Shown piece after piece: positions 38,465-49,218 of a stretch of DNA of 64,000 nt. Position numbers and translations under genes: made by a program. Source of the DNA: Amorphus coralli DSM 19760 (GTDB lineage: Bacteria; Pseudomonadota; Alphaproteobacteria; Rhizobiales; Amorphaceae). The stretch covers positions 139,745 to 203,744 of the forward strand of contig NZ_KB894573.1 in the NCBI RefSeq assembly GCF_000374525.1, written 5' to 3'. Position 1 is the first letter of the stretch, and every line of letters begins with the position of its first letter. Below the pieces are notes generated by a model. The model worked only from the letters and a program-made list of their open reading frames with translations. It searched no databases and was not told the DNA's origin.

Positions 38465-39913
38465 ATGAGCAACCGATTGTTGGTTTCCATGGCTGATCCC
38501 GTCCGTTTGCCTTCCGCTTCGTTGCGCCGCCACTCGCGGACCCGCGCGCTATTCTCCGGGGCACTGGCCATCGTGGCAGCCGCCCAGCTCGCGCTGGCCC
38601 CAATCTCGGCAGAAGCGCAAGGGCGCGGGATCTCGATCGTGCGCGACGCGGAGACCGAACAGCTGCTGCGCGATTATACCGCGCCGATCTTCCGGGCTGC
38701 CGGACTGTCCAACACCAACCCGGAAATCATCCTCAACAACGACGACTCCTTCAACGCGTTCGTCGCCACGCCCCGACGGATGTTCGTCAACACCGGCGTG
38801 ATCGAGCGGTCGGAGACACCGAACGAAGTCATCGGCGTGCTGGCCCACGAGACCGGTCACATGGCCGGCGGTCACCTGATCCGCCTGCGCGACGCCATCG
38901 CCCGAGCTCAGGTCATGGCAGCGCTGTCGACGATTGCCGGCGTCGGCGCCATGGCAGCAGGCGCGGCGACGGGCAACTCGTCGGCCGGAGCCGGCGGTGC
39001 GGCGATCATCGGCGGCGGCATGAACGCGGCCCAGCGCTCGCTGTTCTCGTATCAGCGCAGCGAAGAGATCACCGCCGACCGGGCCGCCCTCACCTATCTG
39101 GAGCGCACGGGCCAGTCCGCGAAGGGGCTTCTGAAGTCGCTGAACGACATCGCCGACCAGCAGCTCTTCTCCACGCGCTACGCCGACCCGTATGCGCGGT
39201 CTCACCCGATTGCCCGCGATCGCATCGCGCAGCTGGAAGAGCGAGCTCAGAAGAGCCCGTACTGGAACGCCACGGATTCCGCCGCGCTGCAGCACCGCCA
39301 CGACATGGTGAAGGCCAAGCTCAAGGGCTTTACCGAGCATCCCAACCGGGTGCTGCGCGCCTATCCCCGCTCCGACCGCAGCCAGCCGGCCCAATATGCC
39401 CGCGCCATCGTCGCCTACCGCACCGGAAAGCCGCGCGAGGCGCAACGCGAGATCGACGCGCTGATCCGTACCCAGCCCAACAACCCCTATTTCTGGGAGC
39501 TGAAAGGCCAGGCCTGGATTGAGTCCGGCAACCCCAAGCAGGCGATCGCCCCGTTGCGCAAGGCCGTATCCCTGGCACCGGCGCCCGGCCTGATCCGCAT
39601 CATGCTCGGTCAGGCGCTGGTCGCCTCCAACGACCCGGCGCTGCTCGGCGAGGCCATCCAGCAGCTCGAACTCGGGCTCAAGGCGGAGCCGGACTCCGGC
39701 CTTGGCTATCGTCAGCTTGCCATCGCCTACGCCCGGCGCGGCGATATCGGGCTGGCCGACGTTGCCACGGCCCGCTCCATGATGATGCAGGGCCAGTTCG
39801 CCGAGGCGAAACGTTATGCCGCCCGGGCTCAAGCGAAATTGAAGCGCGGGACGCCCGGCTGGCTTCAGGCCGACGACATCCTCGCGTATAGCCCGCCCAG
39901 GATGGGGCGCTGA
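38465..39913 (+). CDS. M48-family periplasmic metalloprotease with TPR domain (BepA-like)
   Basis: A 482-residue zinc protease of the M48/BepA type, which in Gram-negatives checks outer-membrane protein assembly. A signal sequence lies at about residues 28-50 (ends SAEAQG). The zinc motif is HETGH in VLAHETGHMAGGH, with the third ligand region SEEITADRAAL. The last 180 residues are TPR repeats (YFWELKGQAWIESGNPKQAI and onward). The ATG at 38465 or a second ATG eight codons in (38489) could be the start. The DsbA-like gene follows after 65 bases. Confidence 0.92.
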   Translation: MSNRLLVSMADPVRLPSASLRRHSRTRALFSGALAIVAAAQLALAPISAEAQGRGISIVRDAETEQLLRDYTAPIFRAAGLSNTNPEIILNNDDSFNAFVATPRRMFVNTGVIERSETPNEVIGVLAHETGHMAGGHLIRLRDAIARAQVMAALSTIAGVGAMAAGAATGNSSAGAGGAAIIGGGMNAAQRSLFSYQRSEEITADRAALTYLERTGQSAKGLLKSLNDIADQQLFSTRYADPYARSHPIARDRIAQLEERAQKSPYWNATDSAALQHRHDMVKAKLKGFTEHPNRVLRAYPRSDRSQPAQYARAIVAYRTGKPREAQREIDALIRTQPNNPYFWELKGQAWIESGNPKQAIAPLRKAVSLAPAPGLIRIMLGQALVASNDPALLGEAIQQLELGLKAEPDSGLGYRQLAIAYARRGDIGLADVATARSMMMQGQFAEAKRYAARAQAKLKRGTPGWLQADDILAYSPPRMGR

Positions 39914-39978
39914 GGCGGCCCGACAAAACGACCCGATTCGCACAACCGGCGCCGAAGGCGCCTGAAGGAGATCAGCCC

Positions 39979-40716
39979 ATGCGGCTTCGGACCGCCTGCC
40001 TCGCCCTCGCCCTGACCACGGCCAGCTTCGCCGTGCCGGCATCCGCCGCGGAATTTTCGGCCGACCAGAAGTCCGAGATTGAATCCATCGTCCGCGGCTA
40101 TCTCCTGGAGAACCCGGAGATCCTGGAAGAGGCGTTCACCGCCCTTCAGGAGCGCCGCCGCCAGGCCGAGAGCGTCGCCCAGCAGGATGCGGTTTCCGAC
40201 AACAAGGAGGCGCTGTTCAATTCGCCGCGTCAGGTGGTGCTCGGCAATCCCGAAGGCGAAGTCACCCTGGTCGAGTTCTTCGACTATAATTGCGGCTACT
40301 GCCGCCGCGCGGGCGAGGATCTCAACAAGCTGATCGAAGCCAATCCCGACCTGCGCGTCGTCCTGAAGGAATTCCCGGTGCTCGGACCGGAGTCGGTCGA
40401 AGCCGCGCAGGTCGGCATCGCTGTCAACGAGGTCGCACCGGATCGCTACGGCGAGTTCCACGATGCGCTGCTTGCGTCTGACGGCCGGGTCGATGCCCAG
40501 GCCGCCCTCGCGGTCGTCGAGCAGCTGGGGCTCGACCGCAGCGCCGTCGAAACCGCGATGGACGCCGACGTCGTCCAGGCGACCATCGAGGAAGTCTACA
40601 CCCTGGCCAACGCCCTCGGCCTGACGGGCACCCCCTCCTACGTGGTGGGCGACACGGTGTTCGTGGGCGCGGTCGGCTACGACACGCTCCAGGGCCGTGT
40701 GACCGAACTCCAGTAA
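39979..40716 (+). CDS. DsbA-family thiol oxidoreductase
   Basis: Periplasmic thioredoxin-fold oxidoreductase (245 aa) of the DsbA/ScsC-like group. A signal peptide ends near residue 24 (VPASAAEF), then a helical N-terminal extension typical of oligomeric DsbA-like proteins (residues 27-75), then the active-site pair Cys105-Cys108 in YNCGYCRRA and the cis-Pro loop TGTPSYVVGD. It probably introduces or isomerises disulfides in exported proteins. It follows the M48 protease on the same strand and may be co-transcribed with it. Confidence 0.9.
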   Translation: MRLRTACLALALTTASFAVPASAAEFSADQKSEIESIVRGYLLENPEILEEAFTALQERRRQAESVAQQDAVSDNKEALFNSPRQVVLGNPEGEVTLVEFFDYNCGYCRRAGEDLNKLIEANPDLRVVLKEFPVLGPESVEAAQVGIAVNEVAPDRYGEFHDALLASDGRVDAQAALAVVEQLGLDRSAVETAMDADVVQATIEEVYTLANALGLTGTPSYVVGDTVFVGAVGYDTLQGRVTELQ

Positions 40717-40812
40717 ACGGGCCCGCAGCGCGGAAAAGCGCCGCCCCTTTCTCTCGGCGGCGCGCCGTCCTATAAGGGCAGCGCCTCGCAAGGGGCGCGG
40801 ACGGTGGCGCGC

Positions 40813-40852
40813 GACCCCGAACCATCACCGTTTACCGAACGTTGATGGGGTC
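40813..40852 (+). promoter_or_regulatory. Stem-loop in the leader of accB
   Basis: GACC/GGTC, CCATCA/TGATGG and CGTT/AACG pair in order around a TACCG loop, giving a 14-pair stem with one internal mismatch and one bulge. It lies about 170 bases before accB, in the 303-base gap after the DsbA-like gene. No known riboswitch was recognised; it may be a terminator or leader structure. Nothing else is seen in this gap. Confidence 0.35.
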
Positions 40853-41019
40853 GGGCGCAGCATGGTGACGTGACGGGGAACCGTCGTGTCTCGCTGACCA
40901 GCAGCAGCCGTCGGAGAACGGCTCGGTTTCGAGCGGGCGAAGCGCACCCTCTCCCGCTGCAGCCGGAGCCGTGCCCACCAATGAAGAAGCTATTCCCGCA
41001 ACGACAACCACCACCGGAC

Positions 41020-41475
41020 ATGTCCAGCTCAACATCCCCGATCGACCAGGACCTCATCCGCGCCCTTGCCGGGCTGCTCCACGAAACCGACCTGACCGAA
41101 CTCGAGGTCGAGCAGGAGGGACTGCGCGTGCGCGTCTCGCGCGCCGTCGCGGCGACGGCGGTTGCGGCAGCACCGGCTGCGCCGGTCGAGCGCGCCGCTC
41201 TCGCCGAACCCGCTCCGGCCCGCGGCGGTCGTGACGCGTCTGCCGACGCCGTGAAGTCGCCGATGGTCGGCACAGCCTATCTCGCGCCCGAACCCGGCGC
41301 CCGCCCCTATGTCGAGGTCGGCGACACGGTTCAGGAAGGACAGACGATCCTGATCGTGGAAGCGATGAAGACGATGAACCAGATCCCGGCGCCCCGCAGC
41401 GGCAAGATCACCGCGATCTACGTCGAGGATGGTCAGCCGGTCGAGTTCGGCGAACCCCTCGTGGCAGTCGAGTAG
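41020..41475 (+). CDS. accB: Acetyl-CoA carboxylase biotin carboxyl carrier protein
   Basis: BCCP (151 aa) of acetyl-CoA carboxylase, which carries CO2 on biotin for malonyl-CoA synthesis. The N-terminal helix [20 protein letters not shown] is followed by an Ala/Pro linker and the biotinyl domain. The biotinylated Lys is about residue 117 ([13 protein letters not shown]). The start is uncertain: 41020 ([10 protein letters not shown]) best fits the family, but 40981 is an in-frame alternative and neither has a strong ribosome site. Confidence 0.93.
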   Translation: MSSSTSPIDQDLIRALAGLLHETDLTELEVEQEGLRVRVSRAVAATAVAAAPAAPVERAALAEPAPARGGRDASADAVKSPMVGTAYLAPEPGARPYVEVGDTVQEGQTILIVEAMKTMNQIPAPRSGKITAIYVEDGQPVEFGEPLVAVE

Positions 41476-41486
41476 GCGGCCGCGCG

Positions 41487-42830
<1,344 letters not shown>

Positions 42831-42912
42831 AGGCGCCACCCTTGGGACTGACGGTTCGGGACCCGCCTGATCCGGGCGTGCCCCGAGACCGCAGCCAGGA
42901 GCCTTGCCGGTC

Positions 42913-43584
42913 ATGGCCGAACCCCAGGACGTTCTCTTCGAGATCACGCCCCACGTGCTGCTCAAGGCCTATGCCTGCGGCATCTTCCCGATGGCGGAAT
43001 CGGCAGACGATCCGGGATTGTTTTGGATCGAGCCCGAGCGGCGCGGCGTGCTGCCGCTCGATGGCTTTCACCTGCCGCGCCGGCTGCAGCGCACCGTCCG
43101 CCAGGACAAGTTCACGATCCGCATCGACACCGCACTGCCGCAAGTGATCGAGGGCTGCGCCACGCCCGGCGAGAACCGGCGCCGCACCTGGATCAACGCC
43201 CGCATCCACCGCCTTTACACGGAGCTCCACACGCTCGGTCATTGCCATTCGGTAGAGGCCTGGCAGGGCGACGCCCTGGTCGGCGGCCTTTACGGCGTGC
43301 GCCTCGGTGGCGTCTTCTTCGGCGAGAGCATGTTCACCGGCGCCCGGGACGCGTCCAAGGTCGCGCTGGTCCATCTGGTGGCACGGCTTCGCGCCGGCGG
43401 CTTCGTGCTCCTGGATGCCCAGTTCCTGACCGATCACTTGGCCCGGTTCGGCGCCCTGGAAATCAGCCGCCGCGTCTACCATACACAGCTGGAGGCCGCC
43501 CTGCCCGTGGACGCGGACTTCTTCGCCCTCCCCCGCCAAGCAAGCGGCGCGGAGGCGCTCGCCGCGCTCGGCCAGTCGATCTGA
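42913..43584 (+). CDS. aat: Leucyl/phenylalanyl-tRNA--protein transferase
   Basis: Aat (223 aa) adds Leu or Phe from aminoacyl-tRNA to N-terminal Lys or Arg of proteins, creating an N-degron for ClpS/ClpAP. Family blocks: [51 protein letters not shown] and [11 protein letters not shown]. The ATG at 42913 follows AGGAG by eleven bases; a TTG at 42904 is too close to that site. The accC-aat order is common in Hyphomicrobiales. Confidence 0.94.
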   Translation: MAEPQDVLFEITPHVLLKAYACGIFPMAESADDPGLFWIEPERRGVLPLDGFHLPRRLQRTVRQDKFTIRIDTALPQVIEGCATPGENRRRTWINARIHRLYTELHTLGHCHSVEAWQGDALVGGLYGVRLGGVFFGESMFTGARDASKVALVHLVARLRAGGFVLLDAQFLTDHLARFGALEISRRVYHTQLEAALPVDADFFALPRQASGAEALAALGQSI

Positions 43585-43620
43585 ACCGCTGGCCGCGGGC
43601 CACTGAGCCGACATGCCTCC

Positions 43621-44373
43621 CTACACCTTGCTCATGGAATTGCCGCCATCGACCACGAAGGCGGAACCGGTGACGAACGAGGCACCATCAGAGAGGAGGA
43701 AACCGGCTGCATTGGCGATTTCTTCCGGCGACGCCATCCGCTTGAGCGCATGCAGCCCGCTAACAAAGGCCCGGGCATCCGGGTCGTTCGGCGCCATCTC
43801 CGTATCTGTCCCACCCGGGAGCAGGGCATTGGCTCTGATACCTCGATCGCCGTAATCAACCGCGATCGATCGGGCCAGTCCGATCAGACCCGCCTTAGCC
43901 GCCGCGTAGGCGCCCATTCCGGGCAGGCCGGTGGTGTGTCCCACAAAGGACGAGGTGAACACGATCGAGCCGCCCCCACGCGCCTGCAGCGCCGGCAGCT
44001 GGTGCCGGGCAAGGAGGAAGCCGCTCGTGAGATTGGTCCGCAGCACGCGCTCCCACGTTCCCACCAGAAGATCGCCGACTGGGGCCATCTCGCCCACCGT
44101 CCCGGCATTGTTGAAGGCGGCGTCGAGACCACCGAACGTGGAGACCGCAGCGTCGACCAAAGCGCGGGCGTGGTCTTCCTCACCAACGTCTCCTCGAACG
44201 GTCACGACGCTCGAGCCCAGGTCGCGGACCTCATCGGCAACGCGTTCGAGGCGATCCTTGCGGCGAGCTGACAGGACGAGGCGCGCACCTTGTCTCGCGA
44301 GTTGCCGCGCCGCGGCCGCTCCGATGCCACTGCTGGCGCCGGTGACGATGACAACCTTGCCTTGAAGAAACAT
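43621..44373 (-). CDS. Short-chain dehydrogenase/reductase
   Basis: A classical SDR (250 aa). The cofactor loop is TGASSGIG (residues 11-18), the NNAG motif is at about 88-91, and the catalytic Ser142-Tyr156-Lys160 triad is in TSSFVGHT and GAYAAAKAGL. The end FVTGSAFVVDGGNSMSKV is typical. The ATG at 44373 follows AGGAATC. It points opposite to accBC-aat and interrupts the common aat-DUF2155 order, so it may be a later insertion. The substrate is unknown. Confidence 0.9.
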   Translation of the reverse strand: MFLQGKVVIVTGASSGIGAAAARQLARQGARLVLSARRKDRLERVADEVRDLGSSVVTVRGDVGEEDHARALVDAAVSTFGGLDAAFNNAGTVGEMAPVGDLLVGTWERVLRTNLTSGFLLARHQLPALQARGGGSIVFTSSFVGHTTGLPGMGAYAAAKAGLIGLARSIAVDYGDRGIRANALLPGGTDTEMAPNDPDARAFVSGLHALKRMASPEEIANAAGFLLSDGASFVTGSAFVVDGGNSMSKV

Positions 44374-44479
44374 GATTCCTGCCTCCGAGGTTTCGATGCG
44401 CGAAACCTGACGGAGACGGCCGACCACGGCGACCCGTTTTGCCACCGAAGCCGGGAGCAAGGCTCCTTATCGAGAAGCT

Positions 44480-45022
44480 TTAGTCCTCGATGACCGACGG
44501 GTCCGGGATCTCGTAGTTTTCCTGCACCGGACGGCGCGGCGGCAGCGGGAACCAACCGTCGGGCCGGGTGATCAGCCCCATGGAATCCTCCGCAAACTGC
44601 GAGGAATCGAAGCCGGGCGGCGCCGGCACGTCGGAGCGGACCACGCAGTCGGTGAGCCAGACGTCATAGACGGCATGGTCGACGGCGTTGAGACCTGGGC
44701 TGGAGGCGAACATCCAGCCCGTGAAGATGCGCTGGATCTTGTTGTCGAGCGTGATCTCGTCGATCTCGACGAAGCCGGTGGTCTTCGGCTCCTCGCTGGG
44801 CGGCTGCGTGTGGCAGGAGCGCGGGGTAACGCGGAGCGCGCCAAACTGGACCGTTTCGCCGACATAGACGTCGAAGGAGATGATCCGGCCGGTGATCTTG
44901 TCCAGGCCGGAGAAGCGGGCCACCGGGTTCTGGATCGGCTCGGCCATGGCAGCGGGTGCGGCCGTCGTCACCGCCAACGCCAGGGCGGCCGCGCTGACGA
45001 TGCTCCGTACGCTCAACACCAT
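44480..45022 (-). CDS. DUF2155 domain-containing exported protein
   Basis: A 180-residue exported protein of family DUF2155. A signal peptide covers about residues 1-27 (ends PAAMAEP). The conserved core runs ARFSGLDKITGRI, then VRVTPRSCHTQPPSEEP-like RVTPRSCHTQPPSEEP, IFTGWMFASSPGLNAVDHAVYDVWL and a second Cys in DCVVRS; the two cysteines may form a disulfide. The Pro-rich C terminus looks disordered. Function is unknown. In related bacteria it lies next to an NDUFA12-like complex I subunit, which is not seen here. Confidence 0.88.
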   Translation of the reverse strand: MVLSVRSIVSAAALALAVTTAAPAAMAEPIQNPVARFSGLDKITGRIISFDVYVGETVQFGALRVTPRSCHTQPPSEEPKTTGFVEIDEITLDNKIQRIFTGWMFASSPGLNAVDHAVYDVWLTDCVVRSDVPAPPGFDSSQFAEDSMGLITRPDGWFPLPPRRPVQENYEIPDPSVIED

Positions 45023-45163
45023 GATGGAGGCTGACCTCTCGTCTTTCTTGCCGACGAACGCCCACGCGCCCGTCCCGCCGGATCGGGCATCTGCTTAGCA
45101 CTTGACCGGCAGGCGGAAAAGGCCGCAGGCGACACGCCGCTCCGCGCCCCTCTCGACCCGTGG

Positions 45164-45916
45164 TCAGGCCGGCTTCGTCGCGGCGACGCGCAGCCGCACA
45201 TAGTCGGCCGTCCAGTTTCCCGCCTCGTCGCACAGCGACGGCTCCAGCAGGGCGACCACCTTGTCGAGAACCGCCTCACGGTCGGCGCCGCAGGCGTCGA
45301 AGAAGGGAGCGCGGAACACTTCGAGCCAGGCCCGCATGCCCGCCGGCACCGGCGTCGGCCTCGGGAAGCGAAGCGTGCGCTCGACTGTGAAGCCGGCCCG
45401 CGACAGAACGTCGGCATAGGCGGCCTCGGTCGGGAAGTACCAGGGCTTGGCGAGTTCGGCCGGCAGCCTCCTGTCCTGCGCGGCAGCGAAAAGCGCCGTG
45501 ACGATGGCCGCGCAATTGGCGAAGCCCCCGAATTCCGCGACGAACCGGCCGCCGGGTTTCAGCGCCCGGAAGACGCCCGCCGCCACAGCATCGGCGCCCG
45601 TCATCCAGTGCAGCGCGGCGTTGGAGAAAACCGCATCGAATTCCGGGCCGAACGCCAGGTGCTCGCCATCGACCCGATGCGCGTCTAGGCCACGGGCCTT
45701 CGCCGCCTCGACCATGTCGGCACTGGCATCGACCGCCACCACCGTGGCGCCGGCCGCGGCGATGTCCGCCGTCAACGCGCCGTCGCCACAGCCCAGGTCG
45801 AGAATACGTTCGCCTGCCTTCGGGGCAAGCCATTCGACCGCCCCGGCCCCGAGGGTTGCCACAAACCCCGCGTCCCGCACGTAGCGCTCCGCCGACCAGT
45901 CCTGCGCTTCCGGCAT
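45164..45916 (-). CDS. Class I SAM-dependent methyltransferase
   Basis: A 250-residue methyltransferase with a UbiE/trans-aconitate-type fold. The SAM-binding glycine loop is ILDLGCGDGALTADIA (residues 36-51), followed by the acidic residue in VVAVDASADMVEAAK and the motif VFSNAALHWM; the last resembles trans-aconitate methyltransferases. The start at 45916 gives MPEAQDWSAERYVRDAGF. The substrate cannot be decided from sequence. Confidence 0.87.
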   Translation of the reverse strand: MPEAQDWSAERYVRDAGFVATLGAGAVEWLAPKAGERILDLGCGDGALTADIAAAGATVVAVDASADMVEAAKARGLDAHRVDGEHLAFGPEFDAVFSNAALHWMTGADAVAAGVFRALKPGGRFVAEFGGFANCAAIVTALFAAAQDRRLPAELAKPWYFPTEAAYADVLSRAGFTVERTLRFPRPTPVPAGMRAWLEVFRAPFFDACGADREAVLDKVVALLEPSLCDEAGNWTADYVRLRVAATKPA

Positions 45917-46024
45917 CGTTGTCCCCCTTACTCACCGATCAGGGCTGTCCTACAGGCCTCCCGCAGCACCCGCGGCGCCAATCGGCGCAGGGCGGGCATG
46001 CGGAGGGCCGCGGGGCGGCCCGCG

Positions 46025-48847
46025 TTAGAGCCGGCCCAGGGCCGCCTCGACCTTCACCCGGCGGCTTTCTGCCTCCTCGCGGCGCTCGCGCTGTTCCTCG
46101 ACGACCTCTTCCGGAGCCCGCTCCACGAAGGACGGGTTGGAGAGCTTGCCGTCGATCTTCTTGATCTCGCCGGCGAGCCGGTCGAGCTCCTTCTTCAGAC
46201 GAGCGCGCTCGGCGTCCAGATCGACCACGCCTGCGAGCGGCAGGCAGACCGCCACGTCGCCGAGGATGACCTGCGCTGACTGGGGCGGCGGCGCATCGGC
46301 CTCGGAAATCTGTTCCACCCGCGCCAGCCGCTTGATCGCCGCCTTGTGGGTGGCGATCCAACCACGCTCCTGCGCCCCGGCCCCGACGAGCACGATCGGA
46401 ATCGGGGAGCCAGCCGGGACGTTGACCTCGGCCCGGACCGAGCGGATCTGGCTGATCAGGTCGACGAGCCAGTTGATTTCGCGCGCGGCCGCGTTGTCCG
46501 CCACGGCCCGCTGCGGCCACGCGGTGAGCGCCAGAAGCTTGCGACGCTGAATGCCGGCCTCCTCGGCCGTGCGCGCCCAGAGCTCCTCCGTCAGGAACGG
46601 CATGAACGGGTGCAGCAGCTTGACGATCTCGTCGAGGACCCAGGCCGTCACCGCCTGAAGCTCGCGCCTGGCCGGGCTGTCGTCGCCCTGCAGGACAGGC
46701 TTGGACAGCTCCAGATACCAGTCGCAGAAGGAATGCCAGGTGAAGGAATAGACGGCACCGGCCGCGTCGTTGAAGCGGTAGGTCTCGATGGCCTCGGTGA
46801 CGGCGGCAGCGGTGCGGGCCGTCTCCACCACGATCCACTTGGACAGCGTCTCCTGGACACCATCGGGATCGAAGTCGGCCACCGGCTTGCAGCCGTTCAT
46901 CTCGGCGAAGCGGGCGGCGTTCCACAGCTTGGTCGTGAAGTTGCGATATCCTTGGACACGCGCCGGCGAGAGCTTGATGTCACGGCCCTGGGCCGCCATC
47001 GCGGCGAGCGTGAAGCGCAGCGCATCGGCCCCGAACTGGTCGATCAGCTCGATGGGATCGATGACGTTGCCCTTCGACTTCGACATCTTGGCGCCCTTCT
47101 CGTCGCGGACGAGGGCGTGAATATAGACCGTGTGGAACGGCGCCTGTTCGGTGAACTGCAGCCCCATCATCATCATCCGGGCGACCCAGAAGAAGATGAT
47201 GTCGAAACCGGTGACGAGCACACTGGTCGGATAGTAACGCGCGAGCTCAGGCGTCTTCTCCGGCCAGCCGAGCGTGGAAAAGGGCCACAGCGCCGAGGAG
47301 AACCAGGTGTCGAGGACGTCCTCGTCTCGGTAGAGCGCGACGCTATCCCCTGCCCCGGCCTCCCACGACGCCACGGCTTCCGCCTTGCCGGCCACCGAGG
47401 CCGGTCTACCGAACCGCTCAGACGCGGCCGCCAGCGCCTCGTCCTCGGTCTTGGCGACGAAGACGGCACCGTCCGGCCCGTACCACGCCGGGATCTGGTG
47501 GCCCCACCAGAGCTGGCGCGAGATGCACCACGGCTGAATGTTTTCCATCCACTCGAAGTACACGCGCTCCCAGTTGCCCGGAACGAAGGTCGTGTCGCCC
47601 TTGCGGACCGCCTCCATGGCAGGCTTCGCCAGCGTCGCGGCATCGACGTACCACTGGTCGGTCAGGAACGGCTCGATGACGACGCCGGAGCGGTCGCCGT
47701 GCGGCACCATGTGGACATGCGGCTCGATCTCGGCGAGCAGCTCGCGCGCTTCCATGAGGGCGACGATCGCGTCGCGCGCCTTGAAGCGCTCGATGCCGTG
47801 AAGCGCCATCACATCTGCGAAGTTGGCATCGTCGCCGACACCGGCGAGAAAAGCCTCGTTGCCGTCGAGAGAGAGGCGCGCCTCCTCGTCGAGGATGTTG
47901 ATCATCGCGAGGTCGTGGCGACGTCCGACCTCGAAGTCGTTGAAATCGTGGGCCGGCGTGATCTTCACCGCACCGGAGCCCGTCTCCGGATCGGCGTAGT
48001 CGTCGCCGACGATCGGGATCCGGCGCCCGACCAGCGGCAGCACGACGTGCTTGCCGATGAGGCCCTGGTAGCGCGGATCGTCGGGATGCACCGCGACGGC
48101 GGTATCGCCCAGCATCGTTTCCGGACGGGTGGTGGCGACGACGATGTAGTCGCGCGTCTCGTACTCGGTGGGCTCGCCGGTCTCCTCGTCCCAGGCGATG
48201 GGGGCCTCGTAGGTCGCGCCACCCTCGATCGGGTAGCGGAAGTGCCAGAGGTTGCCCTTCACCTCGACCTGCTGCACCTCCAGGTCGGAGATCGCGGTCA
48301 GGAAGCGCGGGTCCCAGTTTACCAGCCGCTTGTCGCGGTAGATCAGCCCGTCGGCATGGAGCTTGACGAAGACCTCCAGCACCGCAGCCGAGAGGCCGTC
48401 GTCCATGGTGAAGCGCTCGCGGCTCCAGTCGCACGAGGCGCCGAGCCGGAACAGTTGGTTCTGGATGGTGCCGCCGGATTCCGCCTTCCACGACCAGACG
48501 CGCTCGACAAAGGCCTCGCGGCCCATGGAGCGGCGGTCCGGTTCCTGGCGCTCGGCGAGCTGCCGCTCCACCACCATCTGCGTGGCGATGCCGGCATGGT
48601 CGGTGCCCGGCTGCCACAGCACGTCGCGACCACGCATGCGCTCGAAGCGCACCAGAACGTCCTGCAGCGTGTTGTTCAGCGCGTGCCCCATGTGCAGCGA
48701 GCCGGTCACGTTCGGCGGCGGGATCACGATGGTGAAGGGCGCAGCCCCCTCTTTCGCCCCGGCGCCCGCCCGAAAGGCGCCGGCCTCTTCCCATTGATTG
48801 GCGATGCGCGGCTCAACGGCCGCGGCGTCATACGTCTTGTCGAGCAT
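46025..48847 (-). CDS. valS: Valyl-tRNA synthetase
   Basis: Class I valyl-tRNA synthetase (940 aa). HIGH motif: HMGH in PPNVTGSLHMGHALNNTL; KMSKS is intact in GAKMSKSKGNVIDPIELI. The CP1 editing domain lies between about residues 190 and 350. The C-terminal coiled coil (DLDAERARLKKELDRLAGE and onward) binds tRNA. The start at 48847 gives MLDKTYDAAAVEPRIANQWE, as in homologues. It lies downstream of popZ in the conserved pcm-tolC-popZ-valS order. Confidence 0.97.
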   Translation of the reverse strand: MLDKTYDAAAVEPRIANQWEEAGAFRAGAGAKEGAAPFTIVIPPPNVTGSLHMGHALNNTLQDVLVRFERMRGRDVLWQPGTDHAGIATQMVVERQLAERQEPDRRSMGREAFVERVWSWKAESGGTIQNQLFRLGASCDWSRERFTMDDGLSAAVLEVFVKLHADGLIYRDKRLVNWDPRFLTAISDLEVQQVEVKGNLWHFRYPIEGGATYEAPIAWDEETGEPTEYETRDYIVVATTRPETMLGDTAVAVHPDDPRYQGLIGKHVVLPLVGRRIPIVGDDYADPETGSGAVKITPAHDFNDFEVGRRHDLAMINILDEEARLSLDGNEAFLAGVGDDANFADVMALHGIERFKARDAIVALMEARELLAEIEPHVHMVPHGDRSGVVIEPFLTDQWYVDAATLAKPAMEAVRKGDTTFVPGNWERVYFEWMENIQPWCISRQLWWGHQIPAWYGPDGAVFVAKTEDEALAAASERFGRPASVAGKAEAVASWEAGAGDSVALYRDEDVLDTWFSSALWPFSTLGWPEKTPELARYYPTSVLVTGFDIIFFWVARMMMMGLQFTEQAPFHTVYIHALVRDEKGAKMSKSKGNVIDPIELIDQFGADALRFTLAAMAAQGRDIKLSPARVQGYRNFTTKLWNAARFAEMNGCKPVADFDPDGVQETLSKWIVVETARTAAAVTEAIETYRFNDAAGAVYSFTWHSFCDWYLELSKPVLQGDDSPARRELQAVTAWVLDEIVKLLHPFMPFLTEELWARTAEEAGIQRRKLLALTAWPQRAVADNAAAREINWLVDLISQIRSVRAEVNVPAGSPIPIVLVGAGAQERGWIATHKAAIKRLARVEQISEADAPPPQSAQVILGDVAVCLPLAGVVDLDAERARLKKELDRLAGEIKKIDGKLSNPSFVERAPEEVVEEQRERREEAESRRVKVEAALGRL

Positions 48848-49218
48848 TGGGAACCAAATCCGGGGTTTGCGTGGCGTTCTCGCCGAACGTTCCGTTCGTA
48901 AAGCCCATAGCGGACCGTGCCGTCAACATGGGCAGCGTGCCGAAGGGCGCATCGGCTTCTTTGCCCGGCAAAGCGACGCCCCGACAGAAGAACCGCGCCT
49001 TGCGGCGCGGCTTGGAGTTGGTGGGAGGAAGATACGCGAAACCGTACGCACCACAGACCGGCGGGCGATGCACTGCGCACTATCCCGCCGCACGCTCGAC
49101 CGCACCTGTCAGGCGCAGGGCTGGCCGACAGGCGTGACGCGAAAGGCGCGTCCCACCGGCAGGCCGTATCCGTCGTCATGTCTGCCCGGGCGAAAGCCTG
49201 CCCGGTCCGGCACGGCAA
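48848..49218. other. 371-base gap between popZ and valS
   Basis: No convincing gene was found here. Apart from the hairpin at 48993-49010, nothing stands out. It should hold the valS promoter; no T-box or other leader was recognised. Confidence 0.4.
48993..49010 (-). terminator. Hairpin downstream of popZ
   Basis: On the minus strand CCGCGCC and GGCGCGG pair around a GCAA tetraloop and are followed by TTCTTCT, about 210 bases after the popZ stop. The T tract is imperfect. Confidence 0.4.

Noticed and set aside
40971-41234. Alternative frame starting GTG at 40971 as the accB start
   Set aside because: It has a better-placed GGAG site but reads through the biotin carrier region in the wrong frame and lacks the biotinyl motif.
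46346-48901. 851-codon open frame on the plus strand opposite valS
   Set aside because: Antisense shadow of a high-GC gene: Arg-, His- and Asp-rich with no domain, and valS is certain on the other strand.
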